From positions 2,232,001-2,296,000 of the forward strand of contig NZ_SRRO01000001.1 of assembly GCF_004785795.1 (NCBI RefSeq): DNA of 64,000 nucleotides. The letters are read 5' to 3'. The position numbers were made by a program, and so were the translations under genes. Position 1 is the first letter of the stretch; each line of letters begins with the position of its first letter. The notes beneath the pieces were generated by a model. It saw only the letters and a program-made list of their open reading frames with translations. It did no database searches and was not told where the DNA came from. This document shows positions 16,731-24,480 of this stretch, one piece after another. The DNA comes from Nocardioides eburneiflavus (GTDB taxonomy: Bacteria; Actinomycetota; Actinomycetes; Propionibacteriales; Nocardioidaceae).

Positions 16731-16837
16731 CAGCCCCGAGCCTCGCAGCCGCTTGCGGCAAGAGGGCCTGTAGCTCAACCACACAACTGAAACACCACAA
16801 CGTGATCGCTAGGTCCGCGCAAGCGGGCTGAATCCAC

Positions 16838-16857
16838 CTCCGGCGCTTTGGCCGGAG
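16838..16857 (+). promoter_or_regulatory. Short hairpin in rpsM leader
   Basis: CTCCGGC and GCCGGAG form a perfect 7-bp stem with a 6-nt loop, 69 nt before the rpsM start. Together with the larger rpmJ-proximal hairpin it makes this 236-nt gap the most structured spacer of the operon. Role unknown. Confidence 0.45.
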
Positions 16858-16926
16858 CTCACCCGAGGCGGGATGGGACGCGACACGACCAGAAACCAAA
16901 GCGACGAACAGACAAGGAACCGCCAC

Positions 16927-17301
16927 ATGGCACGCCTCGTTGGTGTTGACCTCCCGCGCGACAAGCGCATCGAGATCGCACTCACCTACATCTACGGCAT
17001 CGGCCGTACCCGCGCCCAGCAGCTCCTGGCCGCCACCGGCGTCGACCCGAACGCCCGGGTCCACACGCTCGGTGACGAGGAGCTGGTCAAGCTTCGCGAC
17101 GAGATCGAAGCCAACTTCAAGATCGAGGGTGACCTCCGACGTGAGGTCCAGGCGGACATCCGCCGCAAGATCGAGATCGGCAGCTACCAGGGTCGCCGCC
17201 ACCGCATGGGCCTCCCGGTCCGCGGACAGCGCACCAAGACCAACGCGCGCACCCGCAAGGGTCCCAAGCGCACCGTCGCCGGCAAGAAGAAGGCGAAGTG
17301 A
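16927..17301 (+). CDS. rpsM: Ribosomal protein S13 (uS13)
   Basis: A 124-residue 30S head protein that contacts tRNA and forms bridges to the 50S subunit. [14 protein letters not shown], the helix-hairpin-helix [12 protein letters not shown], and the basic tail [18 protein letters not shown] are diagnostic. The ATG at 16927 is chosen over an upstream in-frame start because family members begin MARL. It follows a 236-nt gap after rpmJ, unusually long for this operon. Confidence 0.97.
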   Translation: MARLVGVDLPRDKRIEIALTYIYGIGRTRAQQLLAATGVDPNARVHTLGDEELVKLRDEIEANFKIEGDLRREVQADIRRKIEIGSYQGRRHRMGLPVRGQRTKTNARTRKGPKRTVAGKKKAK

Positions 17302-17371
17302 CCGGCGCCCTGCGCTGATCCTCGCTGCCTTCCCAGAAGCTTCCAGACCAGACCTCATCAGGAGTTAGTGA

Positions 17372-17767
17372 ATGCCTCCCAAGAGCCGCGCGACCAAGGT
17401 CCGCCGCAAGGAGAAGAAGAACATCGCTCAGGGCGAAGCCCACATCAAGAGCACGTTCAACAACACCATCGTCACCATCACGGACCCCACCGGCGCCGTG
17501 ATCTCGTGGGCCTCTGCCGGCACCGTCGGCTTCAAGGGCTCGCGCAAGTCCACCCCCTTCGCCGCCCAGATGGCTGCGGAGGCCGCCGGCCGCCGCGCCA
17601 TGGACCACGGCATGAAGAAGATCGACGTCTTCGTCAAGGGTCCGGGGTCGGGCCGCGAGACCGCGATCCGTTCGCTGGGTGCCATCGGCCTCGAGGTCGG
17701 CACCATCCAGGACGTCACGCCCACCCCCCACAACGGATGCCGGCCGCCCAAGCGCCGCCGCGTCTGA
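17372..17767 (+). CDS. rpsK: Ribosomal protein S11 (uS11)
   Basis: A 131-residue 30S platform protein. The family motifs [23 protein letters not shown] and [18 protein letters not shown] are all present. The ATG follows GGAG with a 7 nt gap. It lies 70 nt after rpsM and 28 nt before rpsD within the alpha operon. Confidence 0.98.
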   Translation: MPPKSRATKVRRKEKKNIAQGEAHIKSTFNNTIVTITDPTGAVISWASAGTVGFKGSRKSTPFAAQMAAEAAGRRAMDHGMKKIDVFVKGPGSGRETAIRSLGAIGLEVGTIQDVTPTPHNGCRPPKRRRV

Positions 17768-17795
17768 CCCGAGACTGAGAAAGAGAGACTGAAAC

Positions 17796-18404
17796 ATGGC
17801 CCGCTACACCGGTCCCATGACCCGCAAGTCGCGCCGTCTCGGTGTCGACCTCGTCGGCGGCGACGCTGCCTTCGAGAAGCGTCCCTACGCCCCCGGCCAG
17901 CACGGCCGCGGTCGCATCAAGGAGTCCGAGTACCTGCTGCAGCTCCGCGAGAAGCAGAAGGCTCGTTTCACCTACGGCGTGATGGAGAAGCAGTTCGTCC
18001 GCTACTACAAGGAGGCCAGCCGTCGCCAGGGCAAGACCGGTGACAACCTGCTGCAGCTCCTCGAGTGCCGCCTCGACAACGTGGTCTACCGCGCCGGCTT
18101 CGCCCGTACGCGCCGCCAGGCTCGCCAGCTCGTCGTGCACGGCCACTTCCTGGTCAACGGCAAGAAGGTCGACATCCCGTCGTTCCAGGTCACCGACCAC
18201 GACATCATCGACGTCCGCGAGAAGTCGCTCGAGCTGACGCCGCTGATCGTGGCCCGTGAGACCCACGGCGAGCGCGTCACCCCCGCGTGGATGGAGGTCA
18301 TCCCGTCCCGGATGCGCATCCTGATCCACCAGGTCCCGGTCCGCGCGCAGATCGACGTGCCGGTCCAGGAGCAGCTCATCGTGGAGTACTACTCCAAGAA
18401 GTGA
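17796..18404 (+). CDS. rpsD: Ribosomal protein S4 (uS4), zinc-free form
   Basis: A 202-residue primary 16S rRNA-binding protein, an early assembler and the translational repressor of the alpha operon in E. coli. It opens MARYTGPMTRKSRRLG. Its N-terminal region lacks the zinc-binding cysteines of the C+ paralog; the S4 RNA-binding domain (about 90-155) is intact. It precedes rpoA by 115 nt, a spacer holding two hairpins that could be feedback targets. Confidence 0.97.
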   Translation: MARYTGPMTRKSRRLGVDLVGGDAAFEKRPYAPGQHGRGRIKESEYLLQLREKQKARFTYGVMEKQFVRYYKEASRRQGKTGDNLLQLLECRLDNVVYRAGFARTRRQARQLVVHGHFLVNGKKVDIPSFQVTDHDIIDVREKSLELTPLIVARETHGERVTPAWMEVIPSRMRILIHQVPVRAQIDVPVQEQLIVEYYSKK

Positions 18405-18410
18405 TCCTCT

Positions 18411-18445
18411 GCCGGTGGTCGCCCGTCCTGCAGGCGGCCACCGGC
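18411..18445 (+). promoter_or_regulatory. Hairpin downstream of rpsD
   Basis: GCCGGTGGTCGCC pairs with GGCGGCCACCGGC (13 pairs, one G-T) around a 9-nt loop, starting 6 nt after the rpsD stop. Because rpoA and rplQ lie beyond it, a partial terminator or processing site is more plausible than a full stop. Confidence 0.6.
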
Positions 18446-18476
18446 GCCCCTCTTCCACATCACTCCTCACCATGTT

Positions 18477-18504
18477 CGGATCCGTCAAATAGCGGGTGGA
18501 TCCG
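18477..18504 (+). promoter_or_regulatory. Inverted repeat abutting the rpoA ribosome binding site
   Basis: CGGATCC (18477-18483) and GGATCCG (18498-18504) can pair around a 14-nt loop and end just before the AAGGA ribosome binding site of rpoA. The position suits control of rpoA translation, but this is unproven. Confidence 0.45.
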
Positions 18505-18519
18505 GAAAGGAAAAACTCC

Positions 18520-19536
18520 GTGCTCATCGCTCAGCGCCCCACCCTCACGGAAGAGACCGTCGACGAGTTCCGCTCGCGGTTCGTCATCGAGCCCCTCGAG
18601 CCCGGCTTCGGCTACACGCTCGGCAACTCGCTGCGTCGTACGCTCCTCAGCTCCATCCCGGGTGCCTCGGTCACCAGCATCAAGGTCGACTCCGTCCTCC
18701 ACGAGTTCTCCACCATCGAGGGCGTCACCGAGGACATGACCGAGATCATCCTCAACCTCAAGGGCATCGTGGTGTCCTCCGAGCACGACGAGCCGGTCGT
18801 GATGTACCTGCGCAAGTCGGGTGCCGGCGACGTCACCGCCGCCGACATCACCCCGCCCGCCGGTGTCGAGGTGCACAACCCCGAGCTCAAGATCGCCACC
18901 CTGTCCGACAAGGGCAAGCTGGAGATGGAGCTCGTCGTCGAGCGCGGCCGCGGCTACGTGTCGTCCGTGCAGAACAAGGGTGCCGACAACGAGATCGGCC
19001 GCATGCCGGTCGACTCGATCTACAGCCCCGTGCTGAAGGTGACCTACAAGGTCGAGGCCACCCGAGTCGAGCAGCGCACCGACTTCGACAAGCTCGTCAT
19101 CGACGTCGAGACCAAGCCGTCGATCCGTCCCCGTGACGCGATCGCCTCGGCCGGCAAGACCCTCGTCGAGCTCTTCGGCCTGGCCCGCGAGCTCAACGTC
19201 GAGGCCGAGGGCATCGACATCGGCCCGTCGCCTGTCGACGAGCAGCTCGCTGCCGACCTGGCCCTGCCGGTCGAGGACCTGCAGCTCACGGTCCGCAGCT
19301 ACAACTGCCTCAAGCGCGAGGGCATCCACACCGTGGGTGAGCTCATCTCCCGCTCGGAGCAGGACCTGCTCGACATCCGCAACTTCGGCGCGAAGTCCAT
19401 CGACGAGGTCAAGGCCAAGCTCGTCGAGATGGGCCTCTCGCTGAAGGACAGCGCGCCCGGTTTCGACCCGCACGCCGCCCTCGCCGCCTACGGCGACGAC
19501 GACGACGACGCGTTCATCGAGGACGAGCAGCTCTGA
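18520..19536 (+). CDS. rpoA: RNA polymerase alpha subunit
   Basis: A 338-residue alpha subunit. The N-terminal dimerisation domain includes [20 protein letters not shown]; the C-terminal domain (about 245-310) includes [12 protein letters not shown] and [14 protein letters not shown] and contacts UP elements and activators. The tail is acidic ([13 protein letters not shown]). The GTG start giving [12 protein letters not shown] matches actinobacterial orthologues and has AAGGA 8 nt upstream; an earlier in-frame ATG is rejected. Confidence 0.98.
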   Translation: MLIAQRPTLTEETVDEFRSRFVIEPLEPGFGYTLGNSLRRTLLSSIPGASVTSIKVDSVLHEFSTIEGVTEDMTEIILNLKGIVVSSEHDEPVVMYLRKSGAGDVTAADITPPAGVEVHNPELKIATLSDKGKLEMELVVERGRGYVSSVQNKGADNEIGRMPVDSIYSPVLKVTYKVEATRVEQRTDFDKLVIDVETKPSIRPRDAIASAGKTLVELFGLARELNVEAEGIDIGPSPVDEQLAADLALPVEDLQLTVRSYNCLKREGIHTVGELISRSEQDLLDIRNFGAKSIDEVKAKLVEMGLSLKDSAPGFDPHAALAAYGDDDDDAFIEDEQL

Positions 19537-19541
19537 CAAAT

Positions 19542-19561
19542 CGACCGGCGCCCGCCGGTCG
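19542..19561 (+). promoter_or_regulatory. Hairpin between rpoA and rplQ
   Basis: CGACCGGC pairs with GCCGGTCG around a 4-nt loop, 5 nt after the rpoA stop. It is the third post-stop hairpin in this operon. Confidence 0.5.
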
Positions 19562-19602
19562 TCTACCCGGGTACCTGACACGGCCCGAGAGAAGGAAATG
19601 AC

Positions 19603-20205
19603 ATGCCCAAGCCCAAGAAGGGTCCCCGCCTCGGCGGCAGCCCCGCCCACCAGCGCCTGATGCTCTCGAACCTGGCGACCGCCTTGTTCGAGCACGGCCG
19701 GATCACCACCACCGAGACCCGCGCGCGCCTGCTGCGCCCTGTCGCGGAGAAGCTGATCACCAAGGCCAAGCGGGGCGACCTGCACAACCGTCGCGAGGTC
19801 CTCAAGACCATCCGCGACAAGTCGGTCGTGCACACGCTGTTCACCGAGATCGCGCCGACCTTCGCCGAGCGTCCCGGTGGCTACACCCGCATCACCAAGA
19901 TCGGCCCCCGCAAGGGCGACAACGCCCCCATGGCGGTCATCGAGCTGGTGACCGAGGCCTACAGCCCCAAGGCTCCCTCCACCAAGAAGACCGAGGCTGC
20001 TGCCGCTCCGGCGCCCGCTGCCGAGGAGACCGAGGTCGAGGACACCACCGCCGAGGACGCTGCCGCCGAGCACGAGGCCGCCGCCGAGGAGCACGAGGCT
20101 GCGGCCGAGGCCCACGAGGCTGCCGCCGAGGAGCACGAGGCCGCTGCCGCCGAGCACGAGGCCGCCGCCGAGGCTGCCGAGGAGTCGGACGAGAACAAGG
20201 CCTGA
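19603..20205 (+). CDS. rplQ: Ribosomal protein L17 (bL17) with heptad-repeat C-terminal extension
   Basis: Residues 1-120 are a normal bL17 core ([47 protein letters not shown]). The remaining 80 residues are an Ala/Glu-rich tail that includes five consecutive heptads of the HEAAAEE type. These are encoded by five 21-bp units at 20071-20175, predicted to form a long negatively charged helix. Many bL17 proteins stop near 120 residues; actinobacterial ones are often longer with acidic tails. Last gene of the operon, followed by a strong terminator. Confidence 0.96.
   Translation: MPKPKKGPRLGGSPAHQRLMLSNLATALFEHGRITTTETRARLLRPVAEKLITKAKRGDLHNRREVLKTIRDKSVVHTLFTEIAPTFAERPGGYTRITKIGPRKGDNAPMAVIELVTEAYSPKAPSTKKTEAAAAPAPAAEETEVEDTTAEDAAAEHEAAAEEHEAAAEAHEAAAEEHEAAAAEHEAAAEAAEESDENKA
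20071..20175 (+). repeat. Five 21-bp tandem repeats in rplQ
   Basis: Five in-frame 21-bp units each begin CACGAGGC and encode HEAAA plus two variable Ala/Glu residues. The period is exact, and differences are mostly synonymous or E/A exchanges, indicating expansion by slippage or unequal exchange under coding constraint. Confidence 0.85.
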
Positions 20206-20221
20206 TCCACGCATCATCGCG

Positions 20222-20252
20222 AGGCCCGTCACCCCACCGGGGTGGCGGGCCT
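20222..20252 (+). terminator. Terminator of the infA-rplQ operon
   Basis: AGGCCCGTCACCCC pairs with GGGGTGGCGGGCCT (14 pairs, one G-T) around a 3-nt loop, 17 nt after rplQ, with TTCG following. Confidence 0.85.
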
Positions 20253-20287
20253 TCGTGCGTCTCCAGCACGCGCCGGCTGCTGGGCGA

Positions 20288-20420
20288 GCGGTGGCCCTGC
20301 CACATGTCCGGGCCGTCGAATGTGGCTCTGCCACCGCCCCCGGGCGGGGCGTACGCCGACACGAGGGTGAGCGGTGGCCCACCCACGTTCCAGGGCCGAG
20401 GAATGTGGCTGGCTCACCGC
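20288..20420. repeat. Two copies of a ~50-bp palindromic unit
   Basis: Copy 1 (20288-20337) and copy 2 (20371-20420) share GAGCGGTGGCCC at the left, GGGCCG in the middle and GAATGTGGCT to the right. Each folds on itself: in copy 1, 8 bp, a 3x3 internal loop, then 7 bp; in copy 2 the arms run 21 nt with few mismatches. They lie beyond the rplQ terminator in a convergent gap, so they look like a REP-type dispersed repeat rather than terminators. Confidence 0.65.
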
Positions 20421-20460
20421 TGCGGCGGTGAGCACGCAGGTTCCCGTCGAAGGACCTGCG
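20412..20460 (-). terminator. Terminator-like hairpins after the panE-like gene
   Basis: Two stems: GCTCACCGC/GCGGTGAGC (20412-20433, 4-nt loop) and CGCAGGT/ACCTGCG (20435-20460). The second ends 1 nt before the minus-strand stop at 20461. The first shares its left arm with the second palindromic repeat, so alternative folding is possible. Confidence 0.5.
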
Positions 20461-21426
20461 TCACTCGCCCCTCAGGGAGAGCAAGACGTCACCGGCGTCG
20501 AGGCTGCGGGCGCGACCCCCGGCGCACGCGAGTGTCCGGGTCGCGGCGACGACGGCCTCGTTGACGGGGGTGGGGATGCCAAGCAGCCGGCCCTGGAGCA
20601 CGACCTCGCCGGCGAGGTAGTCGATCTCGGAGTCACCGGTGCTGCGCGCGAGGCTCTGCCAGGTCGAGCCACCGGAGCGCTCGAGGTCGGGACGCCTGCG
20701 CAGGACGGAGCCGCGTCGGTCGCGGTCCTCCTCGGCGCTGACGATGGCGGCTCCTGCCGCTGCCAGCACCCGCTCGCCCTCCTCCTGGGCGAGCCGCGCG
20801 AGCTCGTCGGCGGCCTCGCCGGAGGCGAAGGACGCGTCGACGCCGTTGCCGAGGTTCATCACGAGCTTGCGGCGCTTCATCGCCATGATGTCGGGGCGCT
20901 CCTGCGAGTCGATGCCCGCGGCGCGGAAGTCGGCCGACACCGCCGCGGTGGTCGCGTCGGTGCCGCCGGGGAAGCGTCCGACGTCGAGGATCGCCGGTGT
21001 CGGGTGGCACGCGGCGACCACGACGCCCGGCTCGAGGTGGGTGGCGGGGAGCATGACGCACACGGCGTACGTCCGGGCGAAGAGCCGCAGTGCCGCCCTC
21101 TCGGTGGCGAGGCCGTTGGTGGCGCAGACGACCGGTACGTCCGCCGGGGCGTGGGCGCGCAGGTCCGCGAGCGCCGCGCCGGCCTGGTGCGACTTCACCG
21201 TCAGCAGCACGACGGTGTCGTCGGTCCACCCGGCCTCGGCGGCCGTGTCCGTGGCCGGGGCGGCGATGCGGTGGCGGCCGTCGCCGGCGTCGAGGGTGAG
21301 TCCGCGGTCCCGGATCGCGGCGAGGTGGTCGCCGCGGGCCACCAGGGTCACCTCGCGGTCGGCCAGGGCCAGCCGTCCCCCGATGACGCCACCGACCGCA
21401 CCGGCGCCGTACACGACGTAGCGCAT
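20461..21426 (-). CDS. Ketopantoate reductase family (ApbA/PanE) protein
   Basis: A 321-residue NADPH-dependent 2-dehydropantoate 2-reductase-like protein. The N-terminal Rossmann fold opens MRYVVYGAGAVGGVIGGRLA with the GxGxxG motif. The middle carries the family MKRRKLVMNLGN block with the conserved lysine, and the C-terminal helical domain is complete. It may reduce ketopantoate in coenzyme A synthesis or another 2-oxoacid; the pathway role cannot be fixed from sequence. TAGGGT lies 6 nt before the ATG, suggesting a leaderless transcript separate from the adjacent ArsR operon. Confidence 0.85.
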   Translation of the reverse strand: MRYVVYGAGAVGGVIGGRLALADREVTLVARGDHLAAIRDRGLTLDAGDGRHRIAAPATDTAAEAGWTDDTVVLLTVKSHQAGAALADLRAHAPADVPVVCATNGLATERAALRLFARTYAVCVMLPATHLEPGVVVAACHPTPAILDVGRFPGGTDATTAAVSADFRAAGIDSQERPDIMAMKRRKLVMNLGNGVDASFASGEAADELARLAQEEGERVLAAAGAAIVSAEEDRDRRGSVLRRRPDLERSGGSTWQSLARSTGDSEIDYLAGEVVLQGRLLGIPTPVNEAVVAATRTLACAGGRARSLDAGDVLLSLRGE

Positions 21427-21432
21427 GGACTC

Positions 21433-21438
21433 ACCCTA
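21433..21438 (-). promoter_or_regulatory. -10 element of a probable leaderless promoter (panE-like gene)
   Basis: TAGGGT on the minus strand lies 6 nt before the ATG at 21426, the geometry of actinobacterial leaderless transcripts. Confidence 0.5.
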
Positions 21439-21470
21439 GATGGCGGCCGGGCGCACCCGACGGCCTCCGT

Positions 21471-22070
21471 TCAGCGACGCACGCGGAAGCGCAGGTGGAG
21501 CACGCGGTCGCCCTGGACCACGACGTACGGGTCCTCGAGCAGGTGCTGGGTCGCGACCGGGCCGAAGTAGCGCTTGCCGGTGCCGAGCACGACGGGCGCG
21601 ACGTCCATGGCCACCTCGTCGACGAGACCGAGCGCGAACGCCTGTCCTCCCACATCGCCGGCCGCGACCGAGACGGTGGCGTCCCCGGCCAGCTCACGCG
21701 CGGTCGCGACGGCGGCCGCCACGTCGTCGACGAAGTGGTAGGACGCCTCCGGGTGCCAGCCCTCCGGCCTGGGGCGGTGGGACACCACGACGACGTGCTC
21801 GCCGGTCGGTGGTCGCCCCTCCCACCCGTTCGTGATGTCGAACAGGTGGCGGCCGATCACCATGCAGCCGATGGAGTCCCAGACCGGGCGGACGTGGTCG
21901 TAGGAGGCCTGCGAGACCCGCAGGCCGCCCGGGGACGGGTCGTCCATCTCCTGCGCGCCGAGGTGCTGGTCCCCGTTGAAGTACCAGTCGAACAGCGGAC
22001 CGGGGTCGTCGTCGAGGCCCGCGACGAATCCGTCGAGGGAGACCACGTTGTGCATCACGACGGTGCTCAC
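21471..22070 (-). CDS. RibD C-terminal/dihydrofolate reductase-like protein
   Basis: A 199-residue protein of the RibD_C/DHFR-like superfamily, common as stand-alone reductases of unknown substrate in actinobacteria. It opens with STVVMHNVVSLDGFVAG and later has IGRHLFDITNGWEG and the VSVAAGDVGGQAFALGLVDE nucleotide-binding region. The GTG start overlaps the previous gene's stop by 4 nt (GTGA), fixing it as the fourth gene of the ArsR operon. The physiological substrate is unknown. Confidence 0.85.
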   Translation of the reverse strand: MSTVVMHNVVSLDGFVAGLDDDPGPLFDWYFNGDQHLGAQEMDDPSPGGLRVSQASYDHVRPVWDSIGCMVIGRHLFDITNGWEGRPPTGEHVVVVSHRPRPEGWHPEASYHFVDDVAAAVATARELAGDATVSVAAGDVGGQAFALGLVDEVAMDVAPVVLGTGKRYFGPVATQHLLEDPYVVVQGDRVLHLRFRVRR

Positions 22071-22645
22071 GGCGTGCCTCCTCTCTCGGGGTGCCAGCCC
22101 GGATCGCGGCCGATGAAGGCCATCAGCCGGTCGACGACGGGAGCGTCGGCGGCCACGGGCACCGCCGGACCGTACTGCCCGGAGTCGCGCAGGAGCTGCT
22201 CGATGGGGCGCATCCCCTCCAGCAACCGCGCGGCGAAGTCCTCGTCGAGCCCGGCGTCCTGGCCGCCGGCGCGGGCGAGGTCCCACGAGTGCATGAAGAC
22301 GTCGGCGGTGTAGAACCGGTCGACCGCGTCCGCGAGCCGGTGGCTGCCGGCGTGGGGGTGCGTGAACGGCTCGTCGCCGCGCTGTTCGACCAACGCCTGC
22401 ACGGCGCCCGCGTGGTGCTGCCAGGCGGCGACCGGGTCGTCCGCCACCGGGGGACCGGTCGGCAGGTCCACGCCGCCGCCGGCCAGGAAGCCCGCGAACC
22501 ACTCGACGAGGTGCGCCACGACGTCGCGCGCGGTCCATCCGTCGACGGGCGCGGGAGCCGACCAGTCGGGCGTGCCTGCGACGAGCCGGGCGAACTCCCC
22601 GGCCACCATCGCGTGGCGGGCGGCCGGGGCGTCGGGGAGGGTCAT
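22067..22645 (-). CDS. TIGR03086/mycothiol-maleylpyruvate-isomerase-like DinB-fold protein
   Basis: A 192-residue four-helix DinB-like metal-binding protein. The DGWTARDVVAHL segment and the later DRFYTADVFMHSWDLARA segment carry the histidines and acidic residues that bind metal in this family, typical of mycothiol-producing actinobacteria. Its ATG overlaps the stop of the SRPBCC gene (TGATG). The reaction is unknown; a thiol-dependent transferase or isomerase is the usual guess. Confidence 0.82.
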   Translation of the reverse strand: MTLPDAPAARHAMVAGEFARLVAGTPDWSAPAPVDGWTARDVVAHLVEWFAGFLAGGGVDLPTGPPVADDPVAAWQHHAGAVQALVEQRGDEPFTHPHAGSHRLADAVDRFYTADVFMHSWDLARAGGQDAGLDEDFAARLLEGMRPIEQLLRDSGQYGPAVPVAADAPVVDRLMAFIGRDPGWHPERGGTP

Positions 22646-23166
22646 CAGATCGCGCCCTCAGCGAGCATCCGGTCGACCGCGGCGTAGCCGTCGTTGACCC
22701 CGACCTCCATCCCGCTGCGCAGCCACGCGTCGCGGTCCTCGAAGGAGTCGCACAGGCTCACCGCGTGGAGGCGGGTGCGCCCGTCGCCGAGGTCCTCGAT
22801 GGTCAGCGTCTCCAGGGCGACGCCGTCGGGCATGCCCTCCCACGTGAAGGTCTGCACGATGCGGTCCTCGCGCACGGTGTGGAAGCAGCCGCGGAACGAC
22901 GTCTCGAAGTCCTCGCGACCGTCGTTGCCCCGTGCGGTGTAGCTCCAGCTGCCGCCGTCGCGGGCGTCCCAGTGCGTGATGTCGGCCCCCACGTCGACGG
23001 GGCCGATCCACTGCGCGAACACCTCGGGGTCGGTGTGGGCGCGGAAGAGCTGGGCGGGGGTGGCGGTGAAGTCGCGCCAGATGTGGATGGCGGGCACGTG
23101 CTCGTCGGCCAGGATGGCGGCCTCGGGGAAGCGGGTGGCCGTGTCGGGGGTCTGCGTGGTGGTCAT
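22645..23166 (-). CDS. SRPBCC (AHSA1-like) ligand-binding family protein
   Basis: A 173-residue START/Bet v1-fold protein of the AHSA1 type. Visible motifs are IWRDFTATPAQLFRAHTDPE, WIGP, DARDGGSWSY and the C-terminal DGYAAVDRML. Such proteins bind hydrophobic ligands and are very often encoded directly after an ArsR-type repressor, as here. The ATG overlaps the ArsR stop by 4 nt (ATGA). Confidence 0.9.
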   Translation of the reverse strand: MTTTQTPDTATRFPEAAILADEHVPAIHIWRDFTATPAQLFRAHTDPEVFAQWIGPVDVGADITHWDARDGGSWSYTARGNDGREDFETSFRGCFHTVREDRIVQTFTWEGMPDGVALETLTIEDLGDGRTRLHAVSLCDSFEDRDAWLRSGMEVGVNDGYAAVDRMLAEGAI

Positions 23167-23534
23167 GATGCGGTTCCTTCCGTGCGGTTGTCGCTGGTGT
23201 GGGTGGGGTCTTCCTCGTCCTGCATCCGCGCGAGCACGGCGTCGAGCGCTGCGTAGCGCTGCTCGGCCTGTCGGCGGTATCGCTCGATCCACTTCGTCAT
23301 GAGGTCGAACACCTCGGCTTCCAGGTGCACGGGCCGGCGCTGGGCCTGCCGGCTGCGCGTCACCAGTCCGGCCTCCTCGAGCACCTTGAGGTGCTTGGAG
23401 ACCGCCTGGAGGCTCACGTCGTACGGCGCCGCCAGGTCGTTGACCGTGTGGTCGGCCTCGGTGAGGCGGGCCACCATGTCGCGGCGGGTGGGGTCGGCGA
23501 GGGCGGCGAAGACCCGGGAGAGCTGGTCGGTCAC
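23163..23534 (-). CDS. ArsR-family winged-helix repressor (SdpR-like)
   Basis: A 123-residue regulator. The opening (VFAALADPTRRDMVARL) and recognition region VSLQAVSKHLKVLEEAGLV are typical. No metal-binding cysteines are present, so it is the non-metal subtype found with SRPBCC genes. It heads a four-gene overlapping operon. Two inverted repeats of the form TCAAC-N6-GTTGAA just upstream are probably its own operators. Confidence 0.92.
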   Translation of the reverse strand: MTDQLSRVFAALADPTRRDMVARLTEADHTVNDLAAPYDVSLQAVSKHLKVLEEAGLVTRSRQAQRRPVHLEAEVFDLMTKWIERYRRQAEQRYAALDAVLARMQDEEDPTHTSDNRTEGTAS

Positions 23535-23545
23535 TGGGCACCTTC

Positions 23546-23608
23546 TTCAACTGATTGGTTGAATAAACCCTACGGCAGCCGCTCCGTCTTGTCAACCGTC
23601 TGGTTGAA
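23546..23608. promoter_or_regulatory. Twin ArsR operators TCAAC-N6-GTTGAA
   Basis: Site 1 (23546-23563) reads TTCAAC TGATTG GTTGAA; site 2 (23592-23608) reads TCAAC CGTCTG GTTGAA. They are 45 bp apart, about four helical turns. Site 1 is 12 bp before the arsR-type ATG, and site 2 lies close to the truA promoter on the other strand, so truA could also be affected. Confidence 0.7.
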
Positions 23609-23630
23609 CACGCACGGTGGGGCCTGCGCC

Positions 23631-23636
23631 TAGGAT
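23631..23636 (+). promoter_or_regulatory. -10 element of probable leaderless truA promoter
   Basis: TAGGAT lies 7 nt before the truA GTG; no ribosome binding site is present. Confidence 0.5.
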
Positions 23637-23643
23637 CGCTGCC

Positions 23644-24480
23644 GTGCGCCTGCGGATCGACTGTGCCTACGACGGCGCCGACTTCTCCGGCTGGGCCGCG
23701 CAGCCGGGGCGGCGCACGGTGCAGGGCACCCTCGAGGCCGCGCTGGCCACTGCGCTGCGGGTGCCCGAGGTGCGGGTGACCGTCGCCGGGCGTACGGACG
23801 CCGGTGTGCACGCGCGCGGGCAGGTCGCCCACGTCGACGTCGCTCCCGACCTCGTGGCAGCGTCCGCCGGCAGGTCCAGCGACCCGCCGCTGGATGCCCT
23901 CGCCCGCCGCGTCGACGGCATCCTGCCGCCCGACCTCCGCGTACGCCGGGTGGTCGAGGCGCCCGACGGGTTCGACGCACGGTTCTCGGCGACGTGGCGT
24001 CGCTACGCCTACCGGATCGCCGACGCCCAGGAGCTCGCCGACCCGCTCGTGCGCGGCCACGTCCTGACGTGGGGCCGCCGGCTCGACCTCGACGCGATGA
24101 ACGAAGCCTCCTCGCCGCTGGTGGGTCTCCAGGACTTCGCATCCTTCTGCAAGAAGAGGGAGGGCGCGACAACGGTGCGTACGCTGCTCGACCTCGCCTG
24201 GCGCCGCGACGACGCCGGCCTCGCCGTCGGCACGGTGCGCGCCGACGCGTTCTGCCACAACATGGTGCGCTCGCTCGTCGGGTGCCTGATCGCGGTCGGT
24301 GAGGGGCGCCGGCCGACGTCCTGGCCGGCCGAGGTGCTGGCCGGGCGCCGCCGCGACCAGGGCGTGCGAGTGGTGCACGCCCACGGCCTCACGCTGGAGG
24401 AGGTCGGCTATCCCGACGACGACGAGCTCGCGGCGCAGGCCGAGCGGGCACGAGCCAGACGAGAGGCGATCGATGCCTGA
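23644..24480 (+). CDS. truA: tRNA pseudouridine(38-40) synthase
   Basis: Isomerises uridines 38-40 in the tRNA anticodon arm. The 278-residue protein has catalytic D52 in GRTDAGVHARGQVAH and the downstream motifs FDARFSATWRRYAYRI, FCKKREG and FCHNMVRSLVG. The GTG start gives MRLRIDCAYDGADFSGW, the family N-terminus. truA normally follows rplQ; here a regulator operon intervenes. It overlaps the next gene by 8 nt. Confidence 0.96.
   Translation: MRLRIDCAYDGADFSGWAAQPGRRTVQGTLEAALATALRVPEVRVTVAGRTDAGVHARGQVAHVDVAPDLVAASAGRSSDPPLDALARRVDGILPPDLRVRRVVEAPDGFDARFSATWRRYAYRIADAQELADPLVRGHVLTWGRRLDLDAMNEASSPLVGLQDFASFCKKREGATTVRTLLDLAWRRDDAGLAVGTVRADAFCHNMVRSLVGCLIAVGEGRRPTSWPAEVLAGRRRDQGVRVVHAHGLTLEEVGYPDDDELAAQAERARARREAIDA

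Noticed and set aside
16764..16778. GGGCCTGTAGCTCAA looks like the 5' end of a tRNA gene
   Set aside because: No anticodon arm, T arm or matching acceptor strand follows; only the first 15 nt fit, so there is no tRNA.
18496..18519. Upstream ATG for rpoA
   Set aside because: Adds eight residues absent in orthologues and overlaps the ribosome binding site of the GTG start.
20200..20470. Palindromic repeats read as a CRISPR array
   Set aside because: Only two imperfect units, each self-palindromic over its full length, without regular spacers or cas genes.
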